NCBI GenBank assembly: GCA_011523425.1
Contig: WTGU01000056.1
Location: 1 to 64,000, forward strand
Direction of reading: 5' to 3'
Length of the DNA stretch: 64,000 nucleotides
From: Alphaproteobacteria bacterium
GTDB lineage: Bacteria; Pseudomonadota; Alphaproteobacteria; UBA828
Numbering within the stretch: position 1 is the stretch's first letter; each line of letters opens with the position of its first letter. The notes under the pieces were generated by a model, which ran no database searches, had not been told where the DNA came from, and saw only the letters and a program-made list of their open reading frames with translations. A program made the translations under genes and the position numbers. This document shows positions 46,334 to 54,913 of this stretch, piece by piece.

Positions 46334-46652
46334 CCCGCATTTCTCACCAGGGTCATGGTCTGCGCGGCGCTGTCCGGCCGACAGGGTAGGAGAGGCGCGC
46401 AGCGCGTCGCGCGGGTACGCGCGCCTTCGGCGCGACGCGGAACATCGGGCAAGCGTCTCGACGCACACTGTCGGCCGGAGAGCGTCGCCCTTCGGGTCGC
46501 GCCCAGACGCCCGCCCGCGGCGCGTGTCCACGCGCGCGGAGCGCACGATGCGGGCCTCAACCGTACTCCCCGGTACGCTTTTCGGCCCGCTCCTAGCGGA
46601 TCGAACGCCTGGTGCGCGACGCAGGCCGTGACCCTGGTGAGAAATGCGGGCT
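46332..46652. mobile_element. 321-bp inverted-repeat-bounded element (R3)
   Basis: Two 33-bp arms, 46332-46364 and 46620-46652, are inverted copies of each other with two mismatches (AGCCCGCATTTCTCACC at the outer edge). The interior is GC-rich, contains smaller hairpins and a 30-bp module shared with R1 copy 2, and has no credible gene. It fills the gap between a convergent methyltransferase and AlkD-like gene and reaches into the former's stop codon. The form resembles a MITE or REP/BIME-type unit; no target duplication could be confirmed. Confidence 0.7.
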
Positions 46653-46663
46653 AAGGCACCGGG

Positions 46664-47389
46664 TCATCGGCCGGGAGCCGGGCCGGCGGGCGGGTCGAGG
46701 CCCGCCTTCGTGCGTCGCACGTGCTTGAGCGCTTCCCGCCGGCTCAGATCCGAAAGCGCCGGATGGGCGCCGACGAACGCCACCACCCAGTCCGGGTCGG
46801 TCTTGGAATACTCGCGCAGCGCCCAGCCGATGCCCTTTCGCAGGAAGAACTCCTGCGCACCGATGGAGGGTCGGATCGCGTCGGCCAGCAGCCCGGTGTC
46901 GGTCGCATGCTTGGCCCGAAGCTGCGCGAGTATCGCTGTCCGCCGCTTCCAGATGTCGTCGTCCTTCGCCCATTCGCGCAGCACGGCCTTCATCGGGCGG
47001 GGATGGGCGGCAAGCATGGTGCCGACCCCCCGGCCGGCGATCGCGTCCACGTAGTCCCACCAGGCGCCGGTGACCACCAGCTCCTCGACAAGGGGAAGTC
47101 TCGCCGGCTCCAGCCAGCGCGAATAGCGGTGGAAGAGCAGCAGCTCGATGGCCGCGTAGCGTTCCTCCCGGTGGGCGGCCCTACGCCACAGGTCGAGGAT
47201 CGTCGCCTCCCACGCGCGGGCGTCCGCCAGCGGGTGCGTCCTGAACACGGAACCGGCGATACGCCGGCATTGCGGCACGCCCACGCCGAAATAGGGCATG
47301 GCCGACTTCATGTATGCCTGTTGCTGCGGCGCTCTTGCCGGATCGGCGGCGTCGCGCAAGGCGGCGATGACGGAGTCCCGGATGTTCAT
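46664..47389 (-). CDS. AlkD-like DNA alkylation repair protein
   Basis: A 241-residue all-helical HEAT-like repeat protein of the DNA alkylation repair family, whose AlkD members excise positively charged alkylated bases. The key Trp/Asp pair of AlkD is present as W110-W111-D112 in GAWWDYVDAIA, and the C-terminal FFLRKGIGWALREYSKTDPDWV is characteristic. It is 46 bases downstream of ppiD on the same strand; its 3' end is 11 bases from repeat R3. No LexA box is seen in front of it. Confidence 0.88.
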   Translation of the reverse strand: MNIRDSVIAALRDAADPARAPQQQAYMKSAMPYFGVGVPQCRRIAGSVFRTHPLADARAWEATILDLWRRAAHREERYAAIELLLFHRYSRWLEPARLPLVEELVVTGAWWDYVDAIAGRGVGTMLAAHPRPMKAVLREWAKDDDIWKRRTAILAQLRAKHATDTGLLADAIRPSIGAQEFFLRKGIGWALREYSKTDPDWVVAFVGAHPALSDLSRREALKHVRRTKAGLDPPAGPAPGR

Positions 47390-47435
47390 CGCGAGGCCCG
47401 TCCGACCCGGCGGCGCGTGCCTACCCGCCCGTTGC

Positions 47436-49340
47436 TCAGTTCTGCTGGCTGAAGAGCGCGGACAATGTGCCGTCGTTGACCGCGATGTCGTGGCGGCCGT
47501 AGAGCGCGGCCCGGTAGACGTTGCTGAGGTCGCCGCGCCAGGCGCGCGCGAGCTCGTCGCGAATCCGGTCGCGCTCGCTGCCGGTCGCGCCCCGGCCGGC
47601 GTCGGAAATGCCGGTCAGCACGGCGACGCCCCAGCCGCCTACGGTCTCCGCGACCACGGGCTCGTTTGCGTCCTCGTCGGCGCCGAAGAGCGCCTGGATC
47701 AGCGCAAAGGAGACGTCCTGGCCGGCATTGCGCCCGTCCCGCCGTACATTGTCGACGGCGATCACGGCAAGGCCGGCATCGCGGGCGGCGGCATCCAGCG
47801 TCTCGCCGGCCCTGACCCGGTCGGCAAGCGTGTTCGCGACGCGTTCGGCCGCCTCGCTCTCCGCCTCGCGCACGAGCGCCGCCCGCACCTGCCCCCGCAC
47901 CTCCTCCAGCGGCCTTGGCGCGGGCACCTCCACCTCGTCCACCCGCAGGATGATGTAGCTCCCGTCCGAGAGCTCGGTGAGGAGCGATTCCCTCCCCTCC
48001 GACGTCTGGTAGAGGAGGGCGAGCACGTCGTCGCGCCCGGCAAGCGCGGGCACCGCCGGCATCCCGCTCCGGTCGAGGCCGTTGGCGGTGACGCCGCTGA
48101 GCGCGATCGGCTGGACTCCCACCACGGCCGCTCCCTGCTCCAGCGAGGCGCCGCCGCCGAGCTCGTCCTCCAACACGGTCGAGAGCCGGAAGAGCCCGGC
48201 GCCGGCCAGGTCGAGCGCCATCTCGTCGTGCAGCGACTGGCGCACCTCCTCGAAGCCCTGGCGCCTGGCCGGGACCACCTCGTTCACCCTGAAGAGGTGC
48301 CAGCCGAACGCCGTCTGAACGGGGTCGCTGACCGAGCCTGCGGAGAGGCCGAAGACGGCGTCCCGCGCCCCCCTTAGCGGCCCGTCGGCGGTGAAGTCGG
48401 GCAGCGTGGACGTACTCGCCCCGCGCCCCGCGAGGTCCGCGGCGATGGCGTCGAAGCTCTCGCCCGCTGCAAGCCTCTGCGCGCCCTCGCGGATCAGCGC
48501 CTCGTCCGGCGCGTTGATCTGGGTGACCGAGCGGCGCTCCGGCAGGTCGAACTCGTCGATGCGCGCCTCGTACTCGGCATAGACGTCGTCGTCGCTCAGC
48601 TCGATCTCGGGAAGGAGGGCTTCGGCGGTGAGATGCACCAGCACGCCGCTGCGCCGCTCGGGCGCCATGAACGAAGCCGTGTTCTCCTCGTAATAGGCGG
48701 CGATCGCCGACTCGCCGGGTTCCGCGAGGCCCCTCATGCCGCGCGCCGAAACCAGCGCGACCCGCGCGCTGCGCTCCTCGGCGCGGTAGCGGTGGAGCGC
48801 TTCCGCCAGCGCTTCCGGCACCTTGCGGTCGCCGCCGATGGTGGCGGTGAGCTGATCGCGGAGCAGGTCTACGCGGATCAGGTCCTCGTACTCGGCGCGC
48901 GTCATGTTGTTGCGCTCGAGCACGAGGTCGTAGAGCTCGGGGTCGAACGCGCCGCTCTCGTTCGCGAAGGCGGGCGCGCTCTCCAGCTCCTGCCGCACGC
49001 TGCCGTCGGCGGCGCGCAGGCCAAGCGCGTTGGCCTCGGCATCCAGCAGGTACTCGCGGACCAGGAGGTTGAGCACCTGGCCCGTGAGGCCGGCGCGGTG
49101 GGCCTCCTCGCGCGTGAGATCCGCCCGGCCCGAGCGCTCCCGCTCGCGCTGCAGGGCACGCTGGAACTCGCGGTCGAACAGCACCGTCGGCACTTCGACG
49201 TCGCCCACGGTCGCCACCGCCGAGCGGCTGCCGCCGGTGAACACGTCGTTGATGCCGAAGGCGCCGAAGCTGAGCGCCAGGATGATGATGACGCCGCGGG
49301 CCGCCCATGACTTGGTGGCGTGGCGTATGGACTGCAGCAT
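47436..49340 (-). CDS. PpiD-like periplasmic folding chaperone
   Basis: A 634-residue inner-membrane-anchored protein of the SurA/PpiD type that helps outer-membrane and exported proteins fold. A short cytoplasmic segment MLQSIRHATKSWAAR is followed by one membrane helix (about 16-35), a SurA_N-like chaperone region, and a parvulin domain near 265-365 (RRSVTQINAPDE, GESFDAIAADL, PVQTAFGWHLFRVNEV), then a long helical C-terminal part. Length fits PpiD. Divergent from tpiA, as in many alphaproteobacteria. Confidence 0.9.
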   Translation of the reverse strand: MLQSIRHATKSWAARGVIIILALSFGAFGINDVFTGGSRSAVATVGDVEVPTVLFDREFQRALQRERERSGRADLTREEAHRAGLTGQVLNLLVREYLLDAEANALGLRAADGSVRQELESAPAFANESGAFDPELYDLVLERNNMTRAEYEDLIRVDLLRDQLTATIGGDRKVPEALAEALHRYRAEERSARVALVSARGMRGLAEPGESAIAAYYEENTASFMAPERRSGVLVHLTAEALLPEIELSDDDVYAEYEARIDEFDLPERRSVTQINAPDEALIREGAQRLAAGESFDAIAADLAGRGASTSTLPDFTADGPLRGARDAVFGLSAGSVSDPVQTAFGWHLFRVNEVVPARRQGFEEVRQSLHDEMALDLAGAGLFRLSTVLEDELGGGASLEQGAAVVGVQPIALSGVTANGLDRSGMPAVPALAGRDDVLALLYQTSEGRESLLTELSDGSYIILRVDEVEVPAPRPLEEVRGQVRAALVREAESEAAERVANTLADRVRAGETLDAAARDAGLAVIAVDNVRRDGRNAGQDVSFALIQALFGADEDANEPVVAETVGGWGVAVLTGISDAGRGATGSERDRIRDELARAWRGDLSNVYRAALYGRHDIAVNDGTLSALFSQQN

Positions 49341-49565
49341 CGCGGAACCCGCCGGCTGGTGGAGGCGCGCCGCGGATAGCGCCGGGCGCGCTGCGCCGGA
49401 TAATAGGTGCGGCTGCGGGCGCCGGGCAACTCGGAACCTGCCGGCCCGGCTCCGGCGCGGGCGATCCTGGCCCCCCGGCGCGGGCCGTGATAGAGCAGGG
49501 CGGCCCCGGCGGGGATGCGCGTCCGCGTGCCGGGGCGAGAGACCGACAACTGCCGCGCCACCGCC

Positions 49566-50330
49566 ATGCCGCCCGAATCCCGGCACCGCCGGCCGCTCCT
49601 GGTCGCCAACTGGAAGATGAACGGCCTCCACGCCGACGGGCTCGCGCTCGCCAGCGCGCTCGCGGGCCACGCGGCTGCGGGCGAGGGCGGCGACATCGTC
49701 GTGTGCCCGCCGGCGACGCTGCTCTTCGCGCTGAGAGCCGTCTTCGCGGGCTCGGCCGTCGCCCTCGGCGGGCAGGACTGCCACACGGCGGCGGCGGGTG
49801 CCCACACCGGCGACGTGAGTGCGTCGATGCTCGCCGATGCCGGCTGCACCCACGTCATCGTCGGCCACTCCGAACGCCGCGCCGGCCACGGCGAGGGCGA
49901 CGAAACGGTGGCGGAGAAGGCGGCGGCGGCCCATGGGGCGGGGCTCACGGCGATCGTCTGCGTCGGCGAGAGCGCGGCCGACCGCGACTCAGGCCACGCG
50001 CTCACCGTGATCGGCCGCCAGGTCGAGGGCTCGCTACCCGACGGGGCTGCGCCGGAGAACACCGCGATCGCCTACGAGCCGGTCTGGGCCATCGGCAGCG
50101 GCCGCACGCCGGGCCCGGCCGACATCGCGGCGGCCCATGCGGAGGTCCGCGCCGGCTGGGAGCGGCGATTTTCGGGGAGCGGCGCGGCGCTTCGCGTGCT
50201 ATATGGCGGCTCCGTCACGGCGCGCAACGCAGGCGAGATCCTGGCCGTGCCGGGAGTCGACGGCGTGCTGGTCGGCGGCGCCAGCCTGTCTGCGGACACG
50301 TTCTGGCAGATCTGCCGGGCGTGGCGCTGA
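49566..50330 (+). CDS. tpiA: Triosephosphate isomerase
   Basis: A 254-residue glycolytic enzyme. The catalytic lysine is Lys17 in VANWKMNG; the electrophilic histidine lies in VIVGHSERR and the catalytic glutamate in AYEPVWAIGSG; phosphate-binding YGGSV and GGAS follow. The ATG at 49566 gives the normal length; an ATG at 49515 would add 17 Arg-rich residues. secG follows after 31 bases. Confidence 0.95.
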   Translation: MPPESRHRRPLLVANWKMNGLHADGLALASALAGHAAAGEGGDIVVCPPATLLFALRAVFAGSAVALGGQDCHTAAAGAHTGDVSASMLADAGCTHVIVGHSERRAGHGEGDETVAEKAAAAHGAGLTAIVCVGESAADRDSGHALTVIGRQVEGSLPDGAAPENTAIAYEPVWAIGSGRTPGPADIAAAHAEVRAGWERRFSGSGAALRVLYGGSVTARNAGEILAVPGVDGVLVGGASLSADTFWQICRAWR

Positions 50331-50361
50331 GCCCGCCGGGTACGAGTGGCAAGGAGCGGCG

Positions 50362-50736
50362 GTGGAAACGATCCTGCTCGTGGTGCTGATCGTCATCGCG
50401 ATCGCGATGATCGGTCTCGTGCTGCTCCAGCGCAGCGAGGGCGGCGCGCTCGGCATCGGCGGCCCGGGCGCGATGTTCTCGGCGCGCGGCACGGCCAGCG
50501 TGCTCACGCGCGCGACCGCGGGCCTGGCGGCGGCCTTCATGATCCTGAGCCTGGTGCTCGCCATCCTCTCCGGTAGCTGGACGGAGCGTGAATCGGTGCT
50601 GGATGCCGCCGAGGAGGAGGTTCTTCCGGCCGAGACGGAGCCGCTGCCGCTGCCGGGCGAGCTCGATCTCCCCACCGATATCGACGCGCTGGACCTGCCC
50701 GCCGACGACGGCCCCGCCGCCCCCCGCGCCGAGTAG
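50362..50736 (+). CDS. secG: Preprotein translocase subunit SecG
   Basis: A 124-residue membrane protein of the SecYEG channel. It starts with GTG at 50362 after an AAGGAGCGG ribosome-binding site, giving METILLVVLIVIAIAMIGLVLLQRSEGGALGIGG: helix one, then the conserved LLQRSEGG loop and a second helix near 55-76. The acidic tail beyond residue 80 is typical of alphaproteobacterial SecG. It lies between tpiA and pyrG in the standard order. Confidence 0.93.
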   Translation: METILLVVLIVIAIAMIGLVLLQRSEGGALGIGGPGAMFSARGTASVLTRATAGLAAAFMILSLVLAILSGSWTERESVLDAAEEEVLPAETEPLPLPGELDLPTDIDALDLPADDGPAAPRAE

Positions 50737-50804
50737 GGCGCCGCCCTGAAATTTTCCGCAGCCGGCTGGTGGCGAATCGGACTCCTTTGCTAAGGTAGGG
50801 GTCC

Positions 50805-52433
50805 ATGACGCGGTACATCTTCGTCACCGGCGGCGTGGTGTCCTCCCTCGGCAAGGGACTCGCTTCGGCGGCCCTGGGCGCGCTCCTGCAGGCGCGGGGC
50901 TACCGGGTCCGGCTGCGCAAGTTCGACCCCTACCTCAACGTCGATCCGGGCACGATGAGCCCGTTCCAGCACGGCGAGGTCTACGTCACCGACGACGGCG
51001 CCGAGACCGACCTCGACCTCGGCCACTACGAGCGCTTCACCGGCGTGCCGGCGCGGCGCTCGGACAGCGTCACCGCAGGGCAGATCTATCAGACCGTGAT
51101 CGCCAGGGAGCGGCGGGGGGACTATCTCGGCGGCACCGTGCAGGTGATCCCCCACGTCACCGACGCGATCAAGGAGGCGATCGTCCGCGACAGCGACGGC
51201 GCCGACTTCGTGCTGGTGGAGATCGGCGGCACGGTCGGCGACATCGAGGGCCTGCCGTTCTACGAATCGATCCGCCAGTTCGCCTACGAGCAGGGCCGCG
51301 ACAGGGTGATGTTCGTTCACCTGACCCTGCTGCCCTACATCGAGACGGCGGGCGAGCTGAAGACCAAGCCGACCCAGCACTCGGTGAAGGAGCTGCGCAG
51401 CATCGGCATCGGCCCCGACCTCCTGCTCTGCCGGGCGGACCGCCCGATCCCGCCGGCGGAGTGCAAGAAGATCGCGCTCTTCTGCAACGTGCGCGAGGAC
51501 TGCGTGATCGCGGCCACCGACGTGGAGACCATCTACGAGGTCCCGCTGAGCTATCACATGCAGGGCTTCGACACCCAGGTCATGCGCTATTTCGGGATTC
51601 CCGAGGCGCCGGCGCCGGACCTCTCGCAGTGGGAGGAGATCGTCAGGCGCACGCTCTCGCCCGAAGGCGAGGTGGCGATCGCCGTGGTCGGCAAGTACAC
51701 CGGGCTCCGCGACGCCTACAAGTCGCTCTTCGAGGCGCTGACCCACGGCGGGGTGGCCAACAGCGTCCGGGTCGATACCCGCTGGATCGAGGCCGACGAC
51801 CTGGAGGCGGACGGCGGCGGCGGCGCCCTCGAATCGGTCCACGGTGTGCTCGTGCCGGGCGGCTTCGGCGAGCGCGGCGTGCCGGGCAAGATCGCCGCGG
51901 TGGAATATGCCCGCACCCGGGGCGTTCCCTATTTCGGCATCTGCTTCGGGATGCAGCTCGCGGTGATCGAGACCGCGCGCAACGTCGCGGGCATTCCGGG
52001 CGCCGGCTCCACCGAGTTCGGCCCCTGCGAGGACCCGGTGATCGGGCTCATGACCGAGTGGAACCGGAACGGCCAGGTGGAGCGGCGCAATGCCGGCGAC
52101 CAGCTCGGCGGCACCATGCGGCTCGGCGCCTACGAGGCCGTCCTCGAGGAGGAGAGTCGTGTGCGCTCGGTCTACGGCAGGGAGCGGATTTTCGAGCGCC
52201 ATCGCCACCGCTATGAGGTGAACAGCGCCTACCGCGAGCGGCTGGATGCGGCCGGCATGCGCTTTGCCGGCCTCTCGCCCGACGGTGCCCTGGCGGAGAT
52301 CGTCGAGCGCCCGGACCATCCCTGGTTCGTCGGCGTTCAGTTTCACCCCGAGCTCACCTCGCGCCCCTTCCAGCCGCACCCGCTGTTCGCCTCCTTCATC
52401 GGGGCGGCGGTGAGGCAGGCGCGGCTGGTGTGA
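50805..52433 (+). CDS. pyrG: CTP synthase
   Basis: A 542-residue glutamine-dependent enzyme making CTP from UTP. The synthetase domain begins [28 protein letters not shown] with the P-loop; the [15 protein letters not shown] and [11 protein letters not shown] motifs follow. The glutaminase domain has the nucleophile Cys380 in [13 protein letters not shown] and the His/Glu pair in FHPEL. The -10-like TAAGGT ends eight bases before the ATG, with GGGG just upstream. Confidence 0.97.
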   Translation: MTRYIFVTGGVVSSLGKGLASAALGALLQARGYRVRLRKFDPYLNVDPGTMSPFQHGEVYVTDDGAETDLDLGHYERFTGVPARRSDSVTAGQIYQTVIARERRGDYLGGTVQVIPHVTDAIKEAIVRDSDGADFVLVEIGGTVGDIEGLPFYESIRQFAYEQGRDRVMFVHLTLLPYIETAGELKTKPTQHSVKELRSIGIGPDLLLCRADRPIPPAECKKIALFCNVREDCVIAATDVETIYEVPLSYHMQGFDTQVMRYFGIPEAPAPDLSQWEEIVRRTLSPEGEVAIAVVGKYTGLRDAYKSLFEALTHGGVANSVRVDTRWIEADDLEADGGGGALESVHGVLVPGGFGERGVPGKIAAVEYARTRGVPYFGICFGMQLAVIETARNVAGIPGAGSTEFGPCEDPVIGLMTEWNRNGQVERRNAGDQLGGTMRLGAYEAVLEEESRVRSVYGRERIFERHRHRYEVNSAYRERLDAAGMRFAGLSPDGALAEIVERPDHPWFVGVQFHPELTSRPFQPHPLFASFIGAAVRQARLV

Positions 52434-52440
52434 GGGCGCA

Positions 52441-53280
52441 GTGGGCGTGACGCCCGCCGAAGGCCGGGTGGCGATCGGCGACTTCGAGGTCGGCAACGCG
52501 CTGCCGCTCGCGCTCATCGCCGGCCCCTGCGCCATCGAGGGGCGCGACCACGCGCTTCACGTGTCGGAGAAGCTCGTCGAGATGACGGCGGCGCGGAACA
52601 TGCCCTTCGTCTACAAGAGCTCCTTCGACAAGGCGAACCGCACGTCAGGCGAGAGCCCGCGCGGCATCGGCATGGAGGAGGGGCTGGCGATCCTGGAGGC
52701 GGTGCGCACGGCCCACGGCTGCCCGGTGCTGACCGACGTGCACCTGCCGGAGCAGTGCCGGGCGGCGGCCGAGGCGGTGGACGTGCTGCAGATACCGGCT
52801 TTCCTCTGCCGCCAGACCGACCTGCTGCTGGCGGCGGCGGCGACGGGGAGCGCCATCAACGTGAAGAAGGGCCAGTTCCTCGCGCCGTGGGACATGCGCC
52901 ACGTGGTGGCGAAGATCACCGGCGCCGGCAACGCCCGGGTGCTGGTGTGCGAGCGCGGCGCGAGCTTCGGCTACAACACGCTGGTCTCGGACATGCGAAG
53001 TCTGCCGCAGCTCGCGGAGACCGGCTGCCCGGTGGTGTTCGACGCCACCCATTCCGTGCAGCAGCCGGGCGGGCGGGGGGCGGCGAGCGGCGGCCAGCGC
53101 GAGTTCGTGCCCGTGCTGGCACGGGCCGCGGTGGCGGTCGGCGTCGCCGCGGTCTTCATGGAGACCCACCCCGTGCCCGACGAGGCGCCGTCGGACGGCC
53201 CCAACATGGTGCCGCTGGACGCCCTGCCGGCGCTGCTGGATCGCCTGCGCGCCTTCGACGAGCTGGCCAAGAGACCATGA
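52441..53280 (+). CDS. kdsA: 3-deoxy-8-phosphooctulonate synthase (KdsA)
   Basis: A 279-residue enzyme condensing arabinose 5-phosphate and phosphoenolpyruvate to Kdo-8-phosphate for lipopolysaccharide. Motifs: [51 protein letters not shown] and FMETHP. Cys30 in GPCAIE is the metal ligand of the Aquifex-type enzyme, so this is probably the metal-dependent class. It starts with GTG seven bases after pyrG. Enolase, the usual next gene, is replaced by an aminotransferase. Confidence 0.95.
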   Translation: MGVTPAEGRVAIGDFEVGNALPLALIAGPCAIEGRDHALHVSEKLVEMTAARNMPFVYKSSFDKANRTSGESPRGIGMEEGLAILEAVRTAHGCPVLTDVHLPEQCRAAAEAVDVLQIPAFLCRQTDLLLAAAATGSAINVKKGQFLAPWDMRHVVAKITGAGNARVLVCERGASFGYNTLVSDMRSLPQLAETGCPVVFDATHSVQQPGGRGAASGGQREFVPVLARAAVAVGVAAVFMETHPVPDEAPSDGPNMVPLDALPALLDRLRAFDELAKRP

Positions 53281-53291
53281 GGGAGAGAGCG

Positions 53292-54191
53292 ATGAAGGAC
53301 GGATGCGTGTTCATCGGCGGCGAGTACGTCGCGCCCGGGGACGCCAGGATGTCGATCTTCGATGCCGGCTTCGTCTGGGGCGACACGGTCTACGACGTGA
53401 CGTCGACCTGGGGCGGCTGGTTCTTCATGCTCGACGAGCATCTCGAGCGCTTCGAGCGCTCCTGCGCCGGGTTCCGGCTGGAGAACCCCCACGACAGGGG
53501 CGACATGCGCCGCATCCTCGCCGAGTGCGTGGCGCGGACGGGGCTGGAGAACTGCTACGTGAAGATCCAGCTCACCCGCGGCGTGATCGAGAGCCAGACC
53601 CGCGACCCGCGCCTGGGCGCGCCCGCGTTCGTCGCCTACGCCACGCCCTACGCCTGGATCTGGGGCGAGGAGAAGTGCCGCAACGGGGCCGCGCTCTACC
53701 TCAGCGGCGTCGAGCGGGTCTCGTCCAAGGCGATCGACGCCCGCTACAAGAACTACAACCGGGCGGACTTCGTGCAGGCCCGCTTCGAGGCCTACGACAG
53801 CGGCTGCGACGATGCGCTCCTGGTGGGCGCCGACGGCGCGCTCACCGAGGGGCCGGGCTACAACATCTTCGTCGTCAAGGACGGCGCCGTGGCGACGCCC
53901 GACGCCAACGTGCTGGAGGGCATCACCCGGCGCGCGGTCGCCGAGCTCTGCGGCGAGGAGGGCATTCCCTTCGCCTATCGCCGGGTGGAGCCCGAGGAGC
54001 TGGGCGCGGCGGACGAACTCTTCGCCAGCACAACGGCGGGCGGCGTCATGCCGGTGGTGCGGCTCGGCGAGAAGCCCATCGGCAACGGCCATGCCGGCCT
54101 GCTCACCAGCCGCATCCAGTCGCGCTACTGGAGCAAGCGCGCGGACGGCTGGCACGGCACGCGGGTTGACGAGATTCGCGACGCGGCCTAG
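53292..54191 (+). CDS. Class IV aminotransferase
   Basis: A 299-residue fold-type IV PLP enzyme (branched-chain/D-amino acid/(R)-amine transaminase group). The PLP lysine is probably Lys153 in DARYKNYNRADF, and the cofactor-anchoring glutamate lies in LTEGPGYNIFVV (Glu186), followed by LEGITRRAV. The opening SIFDAGFVWGDTVYDVTS is typical. Residue pattern near the lysine is closer to (R)-selective transaminases and D-amino acid enzymes than to BCAT, but substrate is not certain. It lies 11 bases after kdsA; repeat R1 copy 3 follows the stop. Confidence 0.87.
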   Translation: MKDGCVFIGGEYVAPGDARMSIFDAGFVWGDTVYDVTSTWGGWFFMLDEHLERFERSCAGFRLENPHDRGDMRRILAECVARTGLENCYVKIQLTRGVIESQTRDPRLGAPAFVAYATPYAWIWGEEKCRNGAALYLSGVERVSSKAIDARYKNYNRADFVQARFEAYDSGCDDALLVGADGALTEGPGYNIFVVKDGAVATPDANVLEGITRRAVAELCGEEGIPFAYRRVEPEELGAADELFASTTAGGVMPVVRLGEKPIGNGHAGLLTSRIQSRYWSKRADGWHGTRVDEIRDAA

Positions 54192-54205
54192 CGGAACGGG
54201 CCGTT

Positions 54206-54358
54206 CTGGAGGGTTTCCGCTTTACACGGAAACGCTCCAGCCTCTTGGTCGCTCACGGCAGCCGGCCGTCCCGCGATTCCGCGCGCCCGCCGGCCGTCCC
54301 GCGATTCCGCGCGCCCGCCGGCCGTCATTCGATACCGCGCGCCTGCCGGCGCGACGGG
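54206..54358. repeat. Intergenic repeat R1, copy 3
   Basis: Inverted relative to copies 1 and 2. It starts with a 14-bp stem CTGGAGGGTTTCCG / CGGAAACGCTCCAG (one mismatch), then TCGCTCACGGCAGCCGGC shared with the others, and ends near CCGGCGCGACGG. The palindromic end again faces the neighbouring gene's 3' end (aminotransferase stop at 54191). The middle differs by a threefold 28-bp expansion, and the far end, found in copies 1 and 2, is missing. Confidence 0.78.
54262..54345. repeat. Three 28-bp tandem units
   Basis: Units at 54262-54289, 54290-54317 and 54318-54345. The first two are identical, beginning CCGGCCGTCCCGCGATTCC; the third differs at a few positions. In R1 copy 1 the equivalent sequence occurs once, so this is a local expansion inside R1 copy 3. 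Confidence 0.9.
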
Positions 54359-54359
54359 G

Positions 54360-54445
54360 ACCGAGCATCGCGCCCCGCCATGGCGACCGAAAGTGGGATT
54401 CGCCGGAGGGGGGGCATGCGGGATTTCGTGGGATAGCGAGGGATT
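54360..54445. repeat. Dispersed repeat R2, copy B
   Basis: An 86-bp sequence matching 1-86 in inverted orientation at 84 positions. It follows R1 copy 3 after one base, so the two repeat families are adjacent here. No coding capacity is evident. Confidence 0.85.
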
Positions 54446-54747
54446 CCGGCGGGACAGGCGGTCTCCATATCCCACCTGAGCACCTGAATCCCACTTGAGC
54501 ACCGGCTCCCCCTGTCGTGCCCCGCTCCTTCCCGCTTGTCTTCGCTCTCCCGCATCATGCCGCCACCCTCGCACGGACACCCCCTGCCGTGCACCGCACC
54601 ATGGTCCGGGCACCCGGCTGGGAGCGCGCGCCTGAGTCGCTCGTGCCTGCAAGGTCACGAGCGCGGTACATGAAGGTCGCGAGCGCGGAAGCAGGTCGCG
54701 CCAGGCTGCCAGCGTTCGATCTGCACGAACCATCCGATTTGATCGTC

Positions 54748-54830
54748 ATGCCCGGACTCGTTCCGGGCATCCACGTTCTTTATCCCTGCCACACCAAAAA
54801 CTCGTAGATGGCCGGAATAAATCCGGCCAT
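54748..54830. repeat. Paired ATGCCCGGA/ATGGCCGGA stem-loops
   Basis: Two perfect 9-bp stem-loops in tandem: ATGCCCGGA-N5-TCCGGGCAT (54748-54770) and ATGGCCGGA-N5-TCCGGCCAT (54808-54830). Stem-loops beginning CGTCATGCCCGG are widespread intergenic repeats in alphaproteobacterial genomes; a related form is at 96-133. Confidence 0.75.
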
Positions 54831-54887
54831 GACGTGAAGAAGGAACGGCGCACGGTCGCGAGCGCGGAAGAAGAGTCACGGCCTGTC

Positions 54888-54912
54888 GCGTATCCGTCAA
54901 AGACGGATACGC
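54888..54912 (-). terminator. Stem-loop at SDR gene 3' end
   Basis: A perfect 11-bp stem GCGTATCCGTC / GACGGATACGC with AAA loop, one base past the stop codon of the SDR gene (minus strand). The inner CCGTC-AAA-GACGG is the same mini-hairpin seen at the far end of R1 copy 1. No U-tract. Confidence 0.5.
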
Positions 54913-54913
54913 G

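Larger units (their letters stand above)
54192..54913. other. 722-bp gene-free repeat array region
   Basis: Between the convergent aminotransferase and SDR genes I see no credible gene. In order: R1 copy 3 with its palindrome; three 28-bp tandem units; R2 copy B; two short ATCCCAC-TGAGCAC-type repeats near 54470-54495; a 17-bp direct repeat GGTCGCGAGCGCGGAAG at 54675 and 54854; two related stem-loops (54748-54830); and a final stem-loop at 54888-54912 next to the SDR stop. Open frames here give low-complexity translations. Confidence 0.75.

Noticed and set aside
46332-46652. Insertion sequence with transposase
   Set aside because: 321 bp is too short for a transposase gene and no catalytic motif is present in any frame; kept as a non-autonomous candidate only.
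54262-54345. CRISPR-like array
   Set aside because: The 28-bp units are directly adjacent with no spacers and there are no cas genes, so they are plain tandem repeats.
54517-54807. Small open frame in the 54.2-54.9 kb gap
   Set aside because: It runs through repeat DNA and ends in the translated stem-loop repeat (VMPGLVPGIHV), a well-known false-gene signature of this kind of intergenic repeat.
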